A stretch of 64,000 nt of DNA from Protula sp. h YS-2021 (Eukaryota; Annelida; Polychaeta; Sabellida; Serpulidae), in contig OX457027.1 in NCBI GenBank assembly GCA_949752745.1, positions 15,925,916 to 15,989,915 of the forward strand, written 5' to 3'. The notes below the pieces were generated by a model that was not told where the DNA came from, made no database searches, and saw only the letters and a program-made list of their open reading frames with translations. Of the stretch, positions 60,902 through 64,000 are shown one piece after another. A program made the translations under genes and the position numbers. Within the stretch, counting starts at the first letter, position 1. Every line of letters starts with the position of its first letter.

Positions 60902-62600
60902 ATTTTTATGCACTCGTATTTGTTGTTTCGCTGTATGTATTCATTTTGCTGTCTTCTAACAATTATTATGGCGTCACATGTAATTGAATAACAGAGATGG
61001 AGTTAGACATATGGAAAACTTCAGGTAACAACGAATATTTCTTACATGACCCGTACCAGATAAAAAATGTGGAAAGAGTATTTCAGTGATTGACCACGGA
61101 TCTCATCTTCTCAACTTCCGGATACGGTAAAATTTCTTAAAGAGAGCGGCCACGGGTCCCATTTTCTCAACTTTTGATTTAAGGTTAAACCTCTGAAAGA
61201 GTGACAACGGGTACCATCTTCTCAACTTTTGAGGTAAGGTTAAACATTTGAAAGGGAGTGACTACGGATCCCATCTTTCCAAAACCTCTGACACTCCCAG
61301 ATAAGACTACTTCTAAAAAACGAGCCGATTTTTGCTGGTTCATATTAAGATAGGTTTCAGTGTGTTAGAAACCTCCCTAAAAACTCAACCTCTAAAAGAG
61401 GACCACATCAGCTAAAGCTCCGTAGGTAGTCTGATTTTGGAGATTCCACTGTAGTTTGTCGATAGATCGGAACTGTACATACTCCGTGATTCACGCAATC
61501 ACCGCCGTTTGTAATCCTACAACTGACATAAAACAAAGTGCATCCATGTAAAAACATGTAAAAACAAAGATAACGACTGAACAACTCCATCTACAATGGT
61601 TACTCAGAGCCTAAAATGGTATTCTTGGCCATAGCACGCAAAACTTAAAAACTCGATTTACTTGAATTTGGTCAGCCAATCAGAGCCAAGCAATTCATGT
61701 CATGTCTCCATTACTATCTTGACACTACCACTAATAAAAAAAGAGGACGAATCGGCAGGATGTAATGTCATAACGACGGATCTTTTCAGTCAGTTATTAA
61801 GTAAACTATAAGACAAAAAATGTACTTTATCATAAAGATTTCTAACTTTATAACCCCATCTTTATTGGGACCAGAAACCGGCGGTGGGTGTTGAGCCCTG
61901 ACTGAGCCCTGAATGGCTCATATTCACAATTATAAAAAGGTGGACATGACGTAACCGCAGCGAACCGGTTGCAGAAAAAATAATGCAAACTTATGCAGAA
62001 CTCAAAAAAATTATTGTGCCATGGCACGTACATTGGTGAATGGCTCTGATGAAAGATATTCAAATAAACACTATCCGTAGGGTATGCTCAACTACAAGTC
62101 ACTGAATTCGAACACATGAGTGTTTACGCACTAACTACACAAAACGTTGTGTGTGACTAAAAACACTTTTATGTCGAAACCAATTGCTGATTCTGTACAC
62201 ATGTACAGAGCTGATTGCTACATGATGTTCCACCAGTCGCTCTAGATGCTTAAACGTACTATAAGAGGCCTAGCAATCACCGCTCGTCCTTCTCTCCCTT
62301 TGCCTCATGAGCCTACGGTATTGTAGACTTTATGCATTTTGATACCGTAGTCTTTGTTATGACTTTTGTCATTTGTGCTGCCATGATCAAACTTACGTTT
62401 GCAGGACGGTGTCTTTCCGAGATTTCCATGTAGACACGCAAAGATTGTATAGCGCACAAGGAGACATAACCTTCTGGTGGAAGCCCTTTTGGAAGTGAAG
62501 CATAATCTCTTTGAATATCTTGAATGTCTTTCAGTGCTGATATGAGCCTTACCTAAAACAGATGGTTTTGGATCAAAGGATCATTTGAATCCACTCGCAT
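60902..62600. other. Non-coding, with a short tandem repeat
   Basis: No supported gene. The repeat at 61078-61290 is listed separately. Confidence 0.5.
61078..61290. repeat. Imperfect tandem repeat, about 64-bp period
   Basis: Three and a part copies containing GACCACGGATCTCATCTTCTC-like, AACTTTTGA-TTAAGGTTAAA and CTCTGAAAGAG-like segments, with about 80-90% similarity by eye. Confidence 0.75.
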
Positions 62601-63420
62601 CTAAACTTAAACACTTCCTTATCCAGGGCATGTAGCTACCCTCCTTCTACCCGAGGCCTGGGCTATTAGGAAGATAAGCCTAAGTATGGCTCGCTTGGGG
62701 GAGATGATGCCTCTACCAAAGATATATGATCTCGCTAAACCGTCTAGAAATAGACCTAGATCCCACTGAGCAATGTTCCGCGTTTTAGGGGTTGCATTTG
62801 TCTTGTAGTGTTTGATGAGGTTTGATATAGAAGTATGTTCAGCAGGTATATACCCTGAATAAGCTTTTTGAGACACTGGCGATTGCTGCTCTATAGTCTT
62901 CAGTCGCGTTCGCCTTTAGACTTCTTCATCAAGTAAGTGATCCAGAAAGTCGTCAATAACTGCCCGGGCGGCCTTACCGCCGTCCCTTTGTGTCAGACAC
63001 ACTGTCTTAAACTCTAACCAATCCATTTTAATTCGCCATGTCCGGAGACCAATTGCCCTATATTTTGCCTCTGAAATAGAAACCCCATGCCTCTAAAGAG
63101 ACATCCGATTAAATTCGTCTCGAGGGGAGGTCTGAAAGGTAACCCTACCTTTAAATGTGGTTCTTGCCCCCACCAATGTAGGTCTGCTGGAGCTGCAAAA
63201 AACTCACTTGGGTTCTTGGAGATCTGCTGCAGAGTAATGCTCACTGTATCTGCCACTGACAAAACCCATAGTGTAGCATAGTGTAGCGTGCCAAGGATAC
63301 CGTCTTATCGGTTGCCAAGAGAATCCCCGTGAGGATTACCATCGTGTGCAGATTGAAAGGAACTCCTGGACATAGCTTCCGGACCTATTGAGCTATCCGG
63401 ACGACTCTCTCGTCTATGGG
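62600..63420 (-). pseudogene. DIRS-like (tyrosine-recombinase retrotransposon) relic
   Basis: On the minus strand, a frame at 63262-63014 has LHWWGQEPHLKVGLPFRPP and ELKWIG, like the RNase H start and following region of DIRS-group elements. A frame at 62876-62619 has IAQWDLGLFLDGLA and LIFLIAQASGRRR, like the N-terminal part of their tyrosine recombinase (WDL-LVL--L, FLLA-ASG-RR). The order RNase H then recombinase agrees. The catalytic Arg-His-Tyr region is not visible. Group assignment is moderately sure. Confidence 0.55.
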
Positions 63421-64000
63421 ATAAGGCATATGATATCTGTCTCTTAAGAAGGCCATTTTTTTTTGTTTCAACTCTAGATTGACCAGAAGACTCACCTTGA
63501 AGGCCAGGAGGACCAGACGAAGTGGCATCTTGCTTCCTTTTACTGCCCTCATTATCAAGTGAAGGCATAGGGGTCTGAAGACTGACCAAATGTTAGGGCT
63601 GAGAACGCTCTCCCGCATCTCAAGCAACTGTACGAAATGCACACGCACAAAGATCCAACGTTCATTCGTGATTTGGTGACGGATCCTGGATTTCACAAAG
63701 GTAGGGTCACGGTCACTTATTACTCAAAAATTGTGAGATCTACAATTTACCTGGTGGAGTTCATTTTGGTTGAAGCCACATGTCGGTTCTTCTCACCCAG
63801 CGCAAACACATTATCAATGTCATCCACTTTCTCTACAAGTATTTCTGTCAGTCAGGGCAGCACGCACGATCTTATTGCCCTGGGCTTTCAGATCCAGAAC
63901 CTTGGCGTCACTCACTAGTCAATAAATCCTGAATCGTCTTACTATAAATCTCAACCATTGAAGCCTGCAATGTGACGTCACAACGAGCAATCACATCTCA
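63421..64000. other. Probable continuation of the DIRS-like relic; otherwise unassigned
   Basis: Minus-strand frames (63305-63696) are Ser/Pro/basic-rich and could be upstream parts of the same element, but no motif proves it. Confidence 0.3.

Overview
The window is invertebrate nuclear DNA made almost entirely of mobile elements. It is AT-rich, with long AAT/TTA microsatellites, tRNA-like SINE heads, Tx1/L1-type and CR1/L2-type LINE relics, a DIRS-like relic, and one broken metazoan-style host gene (an alpha-1,2-fucosyltransferase). A cnidarian or similar marine invertebrate fits, but the species cannot be named from the sequence.

Positions 1-19665 hold a Maverick/Polinton (adintovirus-like) provirus, cut at its left end by the window edge. 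Long terminal inverted repeats (left 1-565; right 16628-16711 plus 18981-19665) enclose a rightward unit and a leftward unit that converge at about 7.0 kb. The rightward unit has a protein-primed family B DNA polymerase and three small genes. The leftward unit has, in order of transcription, an accessory cluster, integrase with chromodomain, packaging ATPase, small virion proteins, penton, a pVI/pX-like protein, major capsid and adenain-type protease. Next to each TIR lies a divergent pair of Cys-rich or acidic accessory genes. The two pairs share an inverted, homologous tandem-repeat promoter. Three of the four genes in these pairs end in a stem-loop like that of metazoan replication-dependent histone mRNAs. 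Several core genes carry in-frame stops or frameshifts, so this copy looks dead unless the indels are assembly errors.

The provirus sits inside the ORF2 of a Tx1-like LINE: LINE coding sequence resumes immediately after the predicted element end at 19665. A second, more complete LINE of the same kind follows at 24.3-27.9 kb, and a deleted copy lies on the minus strand at 56.2-58.2 kb. Two halves of a NADAR domain (ADP-ribose/N-glycosidase fold) occur beside LINE ORFs: one after ORF2 of the first copy (22.36-22.72 kb), one fused to an ORF1-like RRM protein (59.8-60.5 kb). This LINE-NADAR association and the virus-borne histone-type 3' ends are the two most interesting signals.

The rest (28-64 kb) holds a duplicated block of about 5.4-6.1 kb (28.26-33.64 and 45.49-51.61 kb) containing a minus-strand LINE, a CR1/L2-like relic (34.1-35.6 kb), an integrase relic from a second Polinton (37.69-37.86 kb), two inverted halves of a GT11 fucosyltransferase (40.8-42.1 kb), small tandem duplications, and a DIRS-like relic at the right edge. 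Long stretches, especially 42-45 kb and 52-56 kb, show no recognisable gene.
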